In this document: positions 48,061 through 56,917 of the stretch, one piece after another
How positions within the stretch are numbered: position 1 is the stretch's first letter
Layout of the letters: each line of letters begins with the position of its first letter
The notes under the pieces: generated by a model
What the model saw: only the letters and a program-made list of their open reading frames with translations
Told to the model about the DNA's origin: nothing
The model's database searches: none
Program-made: the position numbers and the translations under genes
From: Yersinia nurmii
Lineage (GTDB): Bacteria; Pseudomonadota; Gammaproteobacteria; Enterobacterales; Enterobacteriaceae
NCBI RefSeq assembly: GCF_001112925.1
Contig: NZ_CPYD01000006.1
Span: forward strand, 1-64,000
Length of the DNA: 64,000 bases
Reading direction: 5' to 3'

Positions 48061-48909
48061 TTACAAAATAACCGTGCGGTTACCGTAAACAAAAACGCGC
48101 TGCGCTAAAACACGATAAAGTGCGCGGCTCAGTACGTTTTTCTCAACATCGCGGCCAGCGCGCATCATATCTTCAGCGGTATATGAATGATCGACGTGGA
48201 TAACGTCCTGCATGATAATTGGGCCTTCATCCAGACTGTCATTTACATAGTGAGCCGTTGCCCCAATAATTTTCACGCCGCGTTCATAAGCCTGATGATA
48301 AGGACGGGCCCCAATAAAGGCTGGCAGGAATGAATGATGGATATTGATAATTTGGTACGGGTAGCGCTGAACAAAGGCAGGAGTTAACACTCGCATATAT
48401 TTGGCCAGAACCACATAATCTGGTTGGTATTGGTCGATCTGAGCAATCAGCTGCTGATCGTGCTGATCCCGAGTTAACCCTTCATGGCTAACCAGATGGA
48501 AGGGGATATCAAACCGCTCGACCAAGTGTCGCAATGAGTCATGGTTGCCAATGACGGCGGCGATTTCTACATCCAGTCCACCATAAGCGCTTTTCATCAA
48601 CAGGTCGCCAAGGCAATGAGCTTCTTTGGTGACCATGATAACAATGCGTCTGCGTCCTGCGGTATGCAGCTCGCGGCTGGTGCCTTCGGGTAGAGCATCA
48701 TCCAAATCGGCGAGCAACGTTGTATCGTTAAAGATCCCTTCAAGCTCGGTGCGCATAAAGAAGCGCCCGGTCAGATGATCTACAAACTCATTATTTTGAA
48801 CAATATTAAGCTGATGCTTGTAACAAATATTGGTGATCTTGGCGATTAATCCTTTGGCGTCAGGACAAATAGTGCGTAATACTTTTCTTTGTACATTCTG
48901 ATGTGGCAT
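48061..48909 (-). CDS. purU: Formyltetrahydrofolate deformylase
   Basis: 282 residues against 280 in E. coli, very similar. It hydrolyses 10-formyl-THF to formate and THF, supplying formate to PurT and balancing the one-carbon pool. An N-terminal ACT-like domain (RTICPDAKGLIAKITNICYKH) is followed by the formyltransferase-like domain with INIHHSFLPAFIGARPYHQA, containing the catalytic His. Encoded between tRNA-Tyr and ychJ, as in E. coli. Confidence 0.97.
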   Translation of the reverse strand: MPHQNVQRKVLRTICPDAKGLIAKITNICYKHQLNIVQNNEFVDHLTGRFFMRTELEGIFNDTTLLADLDDALPEGTSRELHTAGRRRIVIMVTKEAHCLGDLLMKSAYGGLDVEIAAVIGNHDSLRHLVERFDIPFHLVSHEGLTRDQHDQQLIAQIDQYQPDYVVLAKYMRVLTPAFVQRYPYQIINIHHSFLPAFIGARPYHQAYERGVKIIGATAHYVNDSLDEGPIIMQDVIHVDHSYTAEDMMRAGRDVEKNVLSRALYRVLAQRVFVYGNRTVIL

Positions 48910-48990
48910 AAGTTGGTAAATCCTGTCTGAGATATCTTTGATGTTGTGTTTTAATTCGATGCAGCCAGATTAGGCACGTTTAGACGTAAA

Positions 48991-49452
48991 TCACCCGCAG
49001 CATTTCTTATATTTTTTGCCTGAACCGCAAGGACAACTGTCGTTCCTGCCGACCTGAGGGCGTATTCCGTCAATATAGTACCAGCGTTCATTTAAACGAA
49101 GGAAGCGCGAACGTTCATGCAACATCAAAATGGCATCGCTATTGTCTTCTTTAAATCGGGCAACAAACTCGACAAATCCCTCATCTGGATGGGAGCCAGC
49201 CGTTTCTTCTGTAACGGTTAAACCCAACCATTGCGTGCCTACAAAACCCTTTACGATATTGTCACGCCATTCTTCTGCATGGCAATCGGGATGCCAAGTA
49301 CCGACCAAATAATTGACGTCTTCTTTGACATAAGCGCTGTAACGCGAACGCATCAGAATACCAGGCGTAGCTACTACTTTAGCGCCGAGAATATAGGGTT
49401 CGCAGCATAGCTCGTAATTTATACGGCTTCCGCAGGGGCAAGACTCTGTCAA
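48991..49452 (-). CDS. ychJ: SEC-C motif UPF0225 protein YchJ, TTG start
   Basis: 153 residues from a TTG start (E. coli: 152). The open frame continues upstream, but AGGAG lies exactly five bases before the TTG and the resulting N-terminus (MTESCPCGS) matches the family. The protein has zinc-binding SEC-C motifs at both ends: [13 protein letters not shown] near the N-terminus and [13 protein letters not shown] at the C-terminus, with an NTF2-like middle domain. Function is unknown; SEC-C domains usually bind zinc and a protein or nucleic-acid partner. Confidence 0.93.
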   Translation of the reverse strand: MTESCPCGSRINYELCCEPYILGAKVVATPGILMRSRYSAYVKEDVNYLVGTWHPDCHAEEWRDNIVKGFVGTQWLGLTVTEETAGSHPDEGFVEFVARFKEDNSDAILMLHERSRFLRLNERWYYIDGIRPQVGRNDSCPCGSGKKYKKCCG

Positions 49453-49675
49453 AATATCTCCTGATAACATAATTAAATTCGCGTAGTGCAATCTCGTTGT
49501 GGCAACGTTGTGTAATAACGGCTGCCTGACGCAATATTTCAAGATGTGCACAGGAATTCTTAAATTGTGCAGATCGGTCTAATTTGAAAGGTTTCAGCTG
49601 TATATCTTACCTAATCACCCCCAGAGGTTCAAAGGCTGGACTTAAAATGGGAATCGCGTAGTCATCGGTTTTTAT

Positions 49676-49691
49676 TGTGATGTCAATCACA
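49676..49691 (+). promoter_or_regulatory. Perfect CRP site with class II promoter geometry
   Basis: TGTGA-N6-TCACA with perfect half-sites. A -10-like TTTAAT lies at 49712-49717, about 30 bases downstream of the site centre, as in class II CRP promoters (site at -41.5), predicting a start near 49,725 on the plus strand. No annotated-type gene follows closely, only the 23-codon frame at 49777. A divergent effect on ychJ (225 bases away) is less likely. Confidence 0.65.
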
Positions 49692-49776
49692 AAAAATGAC
49701 CAACGTTTCATTTTAATGTACCTTGCGTTCTGCGATTTTAATCACATTGTAATAGCGAAACTTGAAGATAAAAAAC

Positions 49777-49848
49777 ATGAAATTAATCAATAAAATCATT
49801 AATATATTGAAAAGTATGAACATCTCTTTCGGCACATTAAACGCCTAA
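49777..49848 (+). CDS. Candidate CRP-controlled 23-residue peptide
   Basis: A 23-codon frame starting MKLINKIINILKSMN, an amphipathic basic helix in form, ending with TAA at 49846-49848. It begins about 52 bases after the predicted transcription start of the CRP promoter. The ribosome binding site is weak (only GAAG, 11 bases upstream). It recalls the CRP-linked E. coli small protein and dual-function RNA AzuC/AzuR (also MKL..ILKSM) in size, style and regulation, though homology is not proven. The RNA downstream contains short hairpins (about 49900-49950), so the transcript could act as an sRNA. Confidence 0.4.
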   Translation: MKLINKIINILKSMNISFGTLNA

Positions 49849-50472
49849 CCATTTTCTGGCGTATTCGCCCAAGTCTAATGAGGTCTGGGTATCATTTAAC
49901 TTTACTCGCTGAAAGTGAGTATTATCCTATCTATTCCGATAGTATTCTTCATCTTTACTTTGTGCCTCATCCCCAAATTCCCCCAAGTATGATTCCTTCC
50001 TCAGATAGTGCTCCATATAAACATGGCCGTCTCATTAAACTGGCAGGTTATCGGGGTGCCTCGTAGCAATTGTTCTCTGTTGCAATACGCTTAACTTTCT
50101 CTGTGAGACTCCGTGCAAAATGGAAGATTAGTCACGATTGCTTACAGCCAAGGATTGGGTAGTTCACTTATGATGCTGTAATTCAGCGATTAGAATTTGA
50201 TGATTCGATGATAATCAGGGTTATAAATTGCTCGATAATTCATTTGGTTAATTTGATGAGTCAGATGGCAGAGTGATGATTAACAAGGAGGTTAGCGGTA
50301 TCTCACTAATGATAATTAATGAAATTAGAACTAATGAAAGCGTGCATGATGCTAAGTCATGCGGGCAGTATAACCAAATAGACGCTGTTAATCGTTTTGA
50401 GCATAGCTGACGATGGTTGCGTAATGGGAACCGGATTCGAGTGAGATAAACCGAAACACATGCGAGTGGATA
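49849..50472. other. Non-coding region before rssA
   Basis: 624 bases with no gene I can support. A 62-codon frame at 49878-50066 has no ribosome binding site and odd composition (many Pro, Ser, Tyr), so it is left out. Two small hairpins (around TACTC/GAGTA and CTATC/GATAG, about 49905-49945) fit a structured transcript from the CRP promoter. The rssA promoter should lie in the second half. Confidence 0.4.
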
Positions 50473-51402
50473 ATGCGACAAATAAAGGTAGGTTTAGCTC
50501 TTGGCGCAGGTGCAGCAAAAGGATGGGCGCACATTGGTGTGATCAATGCGCTGAAAAAACTGGATGTGGAAATTGATATTATCGCCGGTTGTTCGGTTGG
50601 CGCACTAGTCGGCGCGGCACAGGCGACCCAGCACATGCCAGAGCTGGAGCGTTGGGTCAGATCCTTCAGCTATTGGGATGTGATCAAACTGATGGATTTT
50701 TCATGGCGAAGGGGGGGGTTACTGCGTGGTGAACGTGTATTCAATGCGGTGGGCGAACTTCTTTCTATCGATGACATAAGCCAATGCACCATTCCTTTTG
50801 GGGCGGTAGCAACCAACCTGAGTACTGGCAGGGAGTTATGGCTTACTGAAGGCAATGTCCATCAGGCCATTCGTGCATCCTGTAGCATGCCGGGATTGTT
50901 CTCCCCCGTTTTGCTTGACGGCTACTGGCTGGTGGATGGTGCGGTGGTGAATCCGGTTCCAGTTTCATTGACTAGGGCAATGGGAGCTGATGTGGTCATT
51001 GCCGTTGACTTACAGCACGACGCACATCTTATGCAGCAAGATCAGCTGTCTATCAGTATGCCAACAGAGGAAACCCCCTCCGATATACCACAAAACTGGC
51101 GAAGCCGCCTACGTGAACGCATTGCCTATCTTGCACCCAAACGGTCAGATACGCCTCCGAGCGCGATGGAAATTATGTCTACCTCTATCCAGGTGTTAGA
51201 AAACCGGCTGAAACGTAACCGTATGGCCGGAGACCCACCTGATGTGCTGATTCAGCCTTATTGCCCACAGATATCTACTTTAGATTTTCATCGGGCAGAT
51301 GAAGCAATTGCAGCCGGTGAATTGGCGGTTGAGCGCAAACTTGAGCAATTAGTACTTTTAGCTAAAAAAAGAGGAAAAACACAGAATGGAAATAAAAATT
51401 GA
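50473..51402 (+). CDS. rssA: Patatin-like phospholipase family protein RssA
   Basis: 309 residues. It has the patatin fold with an oxyanion Gly-rich loop (GAGAAKGWAHIG), the nucleophile Ser41 in GCSVG and Asp155 in DGA. The physiological substrate is unknown. In E. coli it is in an operon with rssB, and here rssB follows 79 bases downstream. Cytoplasmic, no signal peptide. Confidence 0.95.
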   Translation: MRQIKVGLALGAGAAKGWAHIGVINALKKLDVEIDIIAGCSVGALVGAAQATQHMPELERWVRSFSYWDVIKLMDFSWRRGGLLRGERVFNAVGELLSIDDISQCTIPFGAVATNLSTGRELWLTEGNVHQAIRASCSMPGLFSPVLLDGYWLVDGAVVNPVPVSLTRAMGADVVIAVDLQHDAHLMQQDQLSISMPTEETPSDIPQNWRSRLRERIAYLAPKRSDTPPSAMEIMSTSIQVLENRLKRNRMAGDPPDVLIQPYCPQISTLDFHRADEAIAAGELAVERKLEQLVLLAKKRGKTQNGNKN

Positions 51403-51481
51403 CGTCATGGCCACTTCTGGCAAGCACAAGTCACCTTTTTGAGCCACTATTAGCACAACGATAGCTAAGAGATAACATTGC

Positions 51482-52495
51482 ATGGACAAACCGTTTACAG
51501 GTAAGAACATTTTGATTGTTGAAGATGAAATGGTCTTTCGCACGGTACTGAATAATTATCTGAGCAACCTAGGGGCTTCGATATTACAGGCATCGAACGG
51601 TCTTGAAGCATTGAGCTTGTTGGAAAGCAGTATGCCAGACTTGATTCTCTGCGATTTGGCTATGCCAGAAATGGGGGGGATTGAACTGGTTGAGCAACTG
51701 CTGGTTCGGGGGATTAAAACTCCGGTTCTGGTTATCTCAGCCACAGACAAAATGACGGATGTCGCTCAGGTTCTACGTTTGGGTGTAAAAGATGTTTTAC
51801 TCAAACCTATTGACGATTTACACCGCCTGCGAGAAACGGTATTGACTTGCCTGTATCCGACATTGTTTAGCTCTCCGGCGATTGAGGAAACTGAACTTAT
51901 TCAAGACTGGGATGCGCTGAAGAAAAATCCATTTGAAGCCGCGCAGTTACTGCATCAGTTACAACCGCCTGCGCAACAAATTATTGCTCATTGCCGCGTG
52001 AATTACCGTCAGCTAACCGGTGTTGATCAACCGGGATTGGTTTTGGATATTGCAGCACTTTCTGATAGCGATTTGGCTTTTTATTGTCTTGATGTCACTC
52101 GAGCCGGTGATAATGGTGTTCTGGCGGCATTATTACTGCGGGTTTTATTCAACGGTATCTTGCAAGAACATTTAGCTGGTCGCCATCAGCGTTTACCGCA
52201 AATGTCTGCATTGCTTAACCAGGTTAATCAACTCTTAAGACGAACCCATCTCGAAGGGCAATTCCCCCTGTTGGTAGGATATTACAATACCGAATACAAA
52301 AACTTGATTCTGGTTTCCGCCGGGTTGCATGCTAACGTCAGCGCGGGTAAAAACCATATACAGCTGAGTAATGGCGTGCCGTTGGGAACGTTGAGAACCG
52401 CTCATTTAAATCAAATCAGTCAGCGCTGCGAGGCTTGGCAGTGTCAAGTATGGGGAGGGGGCAGTCAATTAAGGCTTATGCTTTCTGCCGAATAA
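51482..52495 (+). CDS. rssB: Sigma-S proteolysis adaptor RssB
   Basis: 337 residues, the same size as E. coli RssB. The N-terminal receiver domain has phosphoacceptor Asp58 and Lys108; the C-terminal domain is a degenerate PP2C-like phosphatase fold. RssB delivers sigma-S (RpoS) to ClpXP during growth. The C-terminal half is more divergent from E. coli than the receiver. In E. coli galU and hns follow; here ugd follows. Confidence 0.95.
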   Translation: MDKPFTGKNILIVEDEMVFRTVLNNYLSNLGASILQASNGLEALSLLESSMPDLILCDLAMPEMGGIELVEQLLVRGIKTPVLVISATDKMTDVAQVLRLGVKDVLLKPIDDLHRLRETVLTCLYPTLFSSPAIEETELIQDWDALKKNPFEAAQLLHQLQPPAQQIIAHCRVNYRQLTGVDQPGLVLDIAALSDSDLAFYCLDVTRAGDNGVLAALLLRVLFNGILQEHLAGRHQRLPQMSALLNQVNQLLRRTHLEGQFPLLVGYYNTEYKNLILVSAGLHANVSAGKNHIQLSNGVPLGTLRTAHLNQISQRCEAWQCQVWGGGSQLRLMLSAE

Positions 52496-53115
52496 TATTC
52501 ATTAAGGTTATTTACCCTTCGTTATCCCTTATTCCCACCGGTTTATTTCCCGCCCTTTATTTAAGTCGAGTGCTTCGCCTATTTTTTGAACCAATGAAAA
52601 AATGTCTGAGCTGTAAATATAAGTCAGCTTATATCCATCGTTTTATCCGTTGTTTACTACACTTCCATTACTGGGTCTTAAGGTTACGTTAATGCTTCTC
52701 TCTTAAACTACGCTTAATGGCTGCCAGCATGCGGAAATAGTCATGCGCTTCGCGGTGGCTTAGGTTATTGAAAATCGAAAACTAATCAGGCAACACCGGA
52801 TTAATCGCCGATATTGAATCTGAAAATGTTAACGATGGTTGATAAAGCATTCATACAGACTGTGCAATTGTGTGCTGCTGCCAGCAGTAGCCACTAACGT
52901 ACCAAGGTTTTTATTCATCTACCTTTTACACTAGTGGTCCGAGAGTTCGGTGAATCGCCGCTGCAAACGGTTTGTATCGTTTCGGCAATGCGTCATTAGC
53001 GCAATACATGTAGCGGTATGCTCTGGCTTATTTATTAAACATTCGATGGCTAAAGATGATCGAATGTTTCGTGGCTAACAATTGGTTTTCGATTTAAACG
53101 GTTAGGGTAAATATA
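52496..53115. other. Gap where galU lies in E. coli
   Basis: 620 bases between rssB and ugd with no intact gene. No trace of galU is recognisable. On the minus strand, a frame ending at the TAA at 52689-52691 reads NLSHREAHDYFRMLAAIKRS before its basic end, protein-like but with an upstream stop after about 29 codons, so it may be the C-terminal remnant of a lost gene. The AT-rich right part presumably carries the ugd promoter. Confidence 0.4.
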
Positions 53116-54465
53116 ATGAAAGTAACCATTTTTGGTATTGGCTACGTCGGATTGGTTCAAGCTGCAGTATTTGCCGAGGTTGGGCATGATGTACTTTGTA
53201 TTGATGTCGATGCACGCAAGGTAGAAGACTTGCAAAAAGGGCATCTGTCAATTTTTGAGCCTGGGCTGTCTACTTTGGTAAAAGAAAACGTTGAGGCTGG
53301 TCGTCTGCATTTCTCTACGGATGCGAAAGCTGGTGTGCATCACAGTGCGATCCAATTTATTGCTGTTGGTACTCCGCCAGATGAAAATGGTGCGGCAGAT
53401 TTGCAATATGTGATTCAGGTTTCAGAAACTATCGCTAAATATATGCAGGAACCCAAAGTTATAATTGATAAATCCACGGTTCCGGTAGGTACTGCCGATA
53501 AAGTCCGAAGTGCCATGGCTGCAGTTCTACGTCAGAGAGATATTGAGATCGACTTTGACGTGATATCCAACCCGGAATTTTTGAAAGAAGGGGCGGCGGT
53601 ATCCGACTGTAAGCGCCCTGAGCGTATTGTCATAGGTACTGATAATAATGACGTGATTCCACTTATAAGTGAGTTGTATGAGCCATTTAATCGCAATCAC
53701 GACCGTATGCTGGTAATGGATGTGCGTAGTGCGGAACTGACGAAGTATGCGGCTAACTGTATGTTGGCGACAAAAATCAGTTTTATGAATGAGATTGCAA
53801 ATCTGGCTGAACTATTAGGCGCAGATGTAGAAAAAGTACGGCAGGGTATTGGGTCAGATTCGCGTATTGGCTATCACTTTATATATTCAGGCTGCGGCTA
53901 CGGTGGCTCCTGTTTCCCAAAAGACGTTCAAGCATTAATTAGTACAGCTGAGAATATTGGTTATCAACCAAAACTGTTACAAGCAGTAGAGCAAGTCAAC
54001 ATCCAGCAAAAATCCAAACTGACTCAGTTTATTAAAAAACACTATGGCGATAACCTGGCGGGAAAAACTTTTGCGCTATGGGGACTGGCATTTAAACCTA
54101 ATACCGATGATATGCGTGAAGCGCCAAGTCGGGTTTTGCTGGAGTCGCTGTGGGAGGCAGGTGCTATTATTCAGGCTTATGATCCTGAAGCTATGGACGA
54201 AACTCAGCGAATTTATGGTTCACGTGACGACTTGAGATTAATGGGAACTAAAGAAGCCGCGCTTCAGGGGGCAGATGCGTTGGTTATTTGTACTGAGTGG
54301 CAAAACTTCCGAGCGCCAGATTTTGACGTTATCAAATCCAGATTGAAAGAGGCGGTTATTTTTGATGGGCGTAATTTGTACGACCCGGAGCGCTTAAATA
54401 GCCGGGGCTTTATTTATTATGCCATCGGTCGTGGAACATCGGTTAATCATGCTAACTCGCGCTAA
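53116..54465 (+). CDS. ugd: UDP-glucose 6-dehydrogenase
   Basis: 449 residues, the longer form of the family (E. coli Ugd has 388). It oxidises UDP-glucose to UDP-glucuronate with two NAD+, for aminoarabinose modification of lipid A and acidic polysaccharides. NAD motif GIGYVG at 7-12; active-site Lys210 and Asn214 in [11 protein letters not shown]; catalytic Cys266 in [12 protein letters not shown]. It sits between rssB and hns. Its substrate-making gene galU is not in this window. A hairpin follows the stop codon. Confidence 0.95.
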   Translation: MKVTIFGIGYVGLVQAAVFAEVGHDVLCIDVDARKVEDLQKGHLSIFEPGLSTLVKENVEAGRLHFSTDAKAGVHHSAIQFIAVGTPPDENGAADLQYVIQVSETIAKYMQEPKVIIDKSTVPVGTADKVRSAMAAVLRQRDIEIDFDVISNPEFLKEGAAVSDCKRPERIVIGTDNNDVIPLISELYEPFNRNHDRMLVMDVRSAELTKYAANCMLATKISFMNEIANLAELLGADVEKVRQGIGSDSRIGYHFIYSGCGYGGSCFPKDVQALISTAENIGYQPKLLQAVEQVNIQQKSKLTQFIKKHYGDNLAGKTFALWGLAFKPNTDDMREAPSRVLLESLWEAGAIIQAYDPEAMDETQRIYGSRDDLRLMGTKEAALQGADALVICTEWQNFRAPDFDVIKSRLKEAVIFDGRNLYDPERLNSRGFIYYAIGRGTSVNHANSR

Positions 54466-54480
54466 CTAAGAACATTCTAA

Positions 54481-54513
54481 GCAGTAGTATGTTTTACAAC
54501 AGCATACTGCTGC
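54481..54513 (+). terminator. Hairpin after ugd
   Basis: GCAGTAGTATG and CATACTGCTGC pair with a single wobble, beginning 16 bases after the ugd stop and followed by ATCTTCTGATTTTT. Beyond it, 54514-54760 shows no gene. Confidence 0.7.
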
Positions 54514-54760
54514 ATCTTCTGATTTTTCCATCCGCGTTAAAACCGTTAATCCTTTTTTGAATAAATCTAACGTTGGTAAAACTATGGCGGCAGTTTACCT
54601 GGAATTTAAAACTAACTATTAATATTGTTATAGATTAGCAGAGTATTCTTATGGATTTGCTATGAAAATGATAACGGAGAGTAATTTATAGAGAAGTGTA
54701 ATGAATGGTGAGAAATTGGAAATTCTTCTGGGTTAAGGATCGTTTTTAAAGCCCAATAAA

Positions 54761-54790
54761 AAATACCCTCAACATAAGAAGAGGGTATTT
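54761..54790 (-). terminator. Intrinsic terminator of hns
   Basis: AAATACCCTC and GAGGGTATTT form a 10-bp perfect stem with a 10-base loop. The minus strand continues in a U-rich tract (TTTTTATT). It lies 21 bases after the hns stop. Confidence 0.88.
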
Positions 54791-54811
54791 CTCAGGTAAT
54801 AGTAAATACTA

Positions 54812-55219
54812 TTACAGTAGGAAATCGTCCAGCGATTTACCTTGTTCTTCGATAGCTTTCTTAATCACAGCTGGAGTACGGCCTTGGCCTGTCCACGTTT
54901 TCAGTTCGCCATTTTCATCAGTATATTGGTATTTAGCCGGGCGAGCTGCACGTTTAGCTTTGCCTGCTGATTTAGTAGCAGGAGCAGCGGACAGCAGGTC
55001 TTGCGGGTCAATACCGTCTGCAATAAGCATTTCACGATATTGCAGCAGTTTACGCGTACGTTCTTCGATCTCAGCTTTAGCCTGACTTTCTTCTTCAGAA
55101 CGCTCATTAACAACTACGGTCAACTTCTCAAGCATTTCTTCCAATGTTTCAAGGCTACATTCGCGCGCTTGAGCACGTAGAGTACGGATGTTGTTTAGAA
55201 TTTTTAACGCTTCGCTCAT
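54812..55219 (-). CDS. hns: Nucleoid protein H-NS
   Basis: 135 residues. A global repressor that binds curved AT-rich DNA and silences acquired genes. The N-terminal coiled-coil oligomerisation region starts [20 protein letters not shown], the linker is Ala/Lys-rich, and the C-terminal DNA-binding motif TWTGQGRTP is intact with the AT-hook-like QGR. An AGGA ribosome binding site lies just before the ATG. Its proximity to tdk and adhE is conserved in enterobacteria. It may silence the AT-rich island at 44.8-47.5 kb. Confidence 0.98.
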   Translation of the reverse strand: MSEALKILNNIRTLRAQARECSLETLEEMLEKLTVVVNERSEEESQAKAEIEERTRKLLQYREMLIADGIDPQDLLSAAPATKSAGKAKRAARPAKYQYTDENGELKTWTGQGRTPAVIKKAIEEQGKSLDDFLL

Positions 55220-55966
55220 TGTCCTGGTCTCAATTATAATGTTAGGGGGGCGTCTGGATAATAATAGAGTGCTATTTTAATTTCTGCAATAGCCAATTTG
55301 ATTAGCTTACTGGAATTTACTCTTTTTAAAAGCTGAAAGTTGTCTGCCGTTAGTAATAAGTGATGAGTTCGGGCAATTACTTTGCACAGTTCTAAGACAA
55401 ATTCTCGATATGTGGGTAAAAGTTGCAATTTTGGAACATGATTTTCTCACTAAGTTATAAGTATGCTTTATATCAATAAAGCAAAAAATAGAGCGTTGTT
55501 GATTGTGTATGCTCGTTTACAACCATTGGAAAAAATGTGGATATAGATGAGAAAATTGACTTGGCCAAGGATACCTTTAACCGGATAAAGCTGCAGCGAC
55601 ACTAATAAATATGTCTGTTAGATATTTAATGTTAATTTCTATCGCTGCCATGATGCATCGGATTAATGAGTAAATTGGGCTGTTGTTGAATTCGATGTTT
55701 TTTGGGTTTTTACTCCCTTTAGTGCTGCTCAATGTTCGGGCGAAATCTTTAACCGAGATGATTACTGTGAACTCAATCAAAAAATAGCATCGTATGGGTT
55801 CTTAAATCAGTTTAGGTAAAAGAAGTCGGAATGCGTTCATACCATTACTCAATTTATTAAACTTAATAACCCGCTGCATCCCTTGTCAGCTTGCGCATAA
55901 AGTTTGTGTTACACTATGGGATATCATTAATTTGTGCGTTTATTATACCAGTGGAGTTACGGGCCC
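55220..55966. other. Divergent promoter region hns/tdk
   Basis: 747 bases with no supportable gene. The AT-rich sequence fits the curved, autoregulated hns promoter region (H-NS, FIS and cold-shock control are known in E. coli). No additional RNA gene was recognised. Confidence 0.45.
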
Positions 55967-56578
55967 ATGGCTCAGCTTTATTTTTATTATTCTGCAATGA
56001 ATGCAGGGAAGTCCACCGCATTACTTCAATCCTCCTATAACTATCAAGAGCGTGGTATGCGCACACTGGTTTTCACGGCAGAGATTGATAACCGTTTCGG
56101 CGTTGGCAAAGTCAGTTCACGTATTGGCCTGACCTCTCAGGCTCAGCTTTATAACAATGAAACCCAATTGGCGGTCATTATAGAAGCAGAGCACCATGAT
56201 AAGCCGGTGCACTGCGTGTTGCTGGATGAGTGCCAGTTCTTGACCAAAGAGCAGGTTAAGCAGCTTTGTCACGTTGTCGATGAATATCATATTCCGGTAC
56301 TTTGCTACGGCCTGCGCACTGATTTCCTCGGCGAGTTATTTACCGGCAGCAAATATTTGCTGGCCTGGGCTGATAAATTGGTGGAATTAAAAACCATTTG
56401 TCACTGTGGCCGTAAAGCCAATATGGTGCTGCGATTAGATGCGCAGGGCAGAGCGGTGCATGACGGTGAGCAAGTCGTGATTGGTGGTAACGAAAGCTAT
56501 GTTTCCGTTTGTCGCCGGCATTATAAAGAAGCAATCAGTGCGGCCTGCTCGCCGTTAGCTGGGCAGGGCGATATTTAA
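55967..56578 (+). CDS. tdk: Thymidine kinase
   Basis: 203 residues (E. coli 205). It phosphorylates thymidine and deoxyuridine to the monophosphates in pyrimidine salvage. P-loop SAMNAGKS at 9-16, catalytic Glu88 in LLDECQF, and zinc-ribbon cysteines in TICHCGRKA and VCRRHY. The ATG of MAQLYFYYS was chosen over a longer frame by its match to E. coli; GGAG lies ten bases upstream. Confidence 0.97.
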   Translation: MAQLYFYYSAMNAGKSTALLQSSYNYQERGMRTLVFTAEIDNRFGVGKVSSRIGLTSQAQLYNNETQLAVIIEAEHHDKPVHCVLLDECQFLTKEQVKQLCHVVDEYHIPVLCYGLRTDFLGELFTGSKYLLAWADKLVELKTICHCGRKANMVLRLDAQGRAVHDGEQVVIGGNESYVSVCRRHYKEAISAACSPLAGQGDI

Positions 56579-56917
56579 TCCTCTAGAACCCCCATGGCCG
56601 CTGTTTTTTTTCGCCGTGGGGTAACTTACCTTTTTGTCTTTCCTCGTACTAGCAGTCTGTTGATGTCGTTCAAACCTAAACTCAATGGCGCAGACAGATA
56701 CGTTCGTTAATCTATGTACCTCAGTCGATAAATAATAGGCATCGCGGCAGATAATTATGGTCGGGCCGATATTCATTATGCGTTTCGATGACGGGGGCGC
56801 AACGGGTAGAACCTGACAATGTTGCTGCAAAAGAAAACCCCCCAACCAGATTTGCCGATTGAGGGGTTAGACAGTTTGCTGATTACCCACCGTTAGGTGA
56901 GCAGTGCAGTCAAATTA
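56579..56917. other. Convergent gap tdk/adhE
   Basis: 339 bases between two convergent genes. The only clear element is the adhE terminator at 56836-56868; the rest shows no gene. Confidence 0.5.
56836..56868 (-). terminator. Terminator of adhE
   Basis: On the minus strand AACCCCTCAA pairs with TTGGGGGGTT around a loop of about 13 bases and is followed by TTCTTTTG. It lies 50 bases past the adhE stop codon. Confidence 0.8.

Noticed and set aside
49878-50066. 62-codon plus-strand frame between ychJ and rssA
   Set aside because: No ribosome binding site, unusual Pro/Ser/Tyr-rich composition and no recognisable motif; more likely part of a non-coding transcript.
52435-52692. 85-codon frame overlapping the end of rssB
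   Set aside because: It overlaps the conserved rssB C-terminus in another frame and has no start signal.
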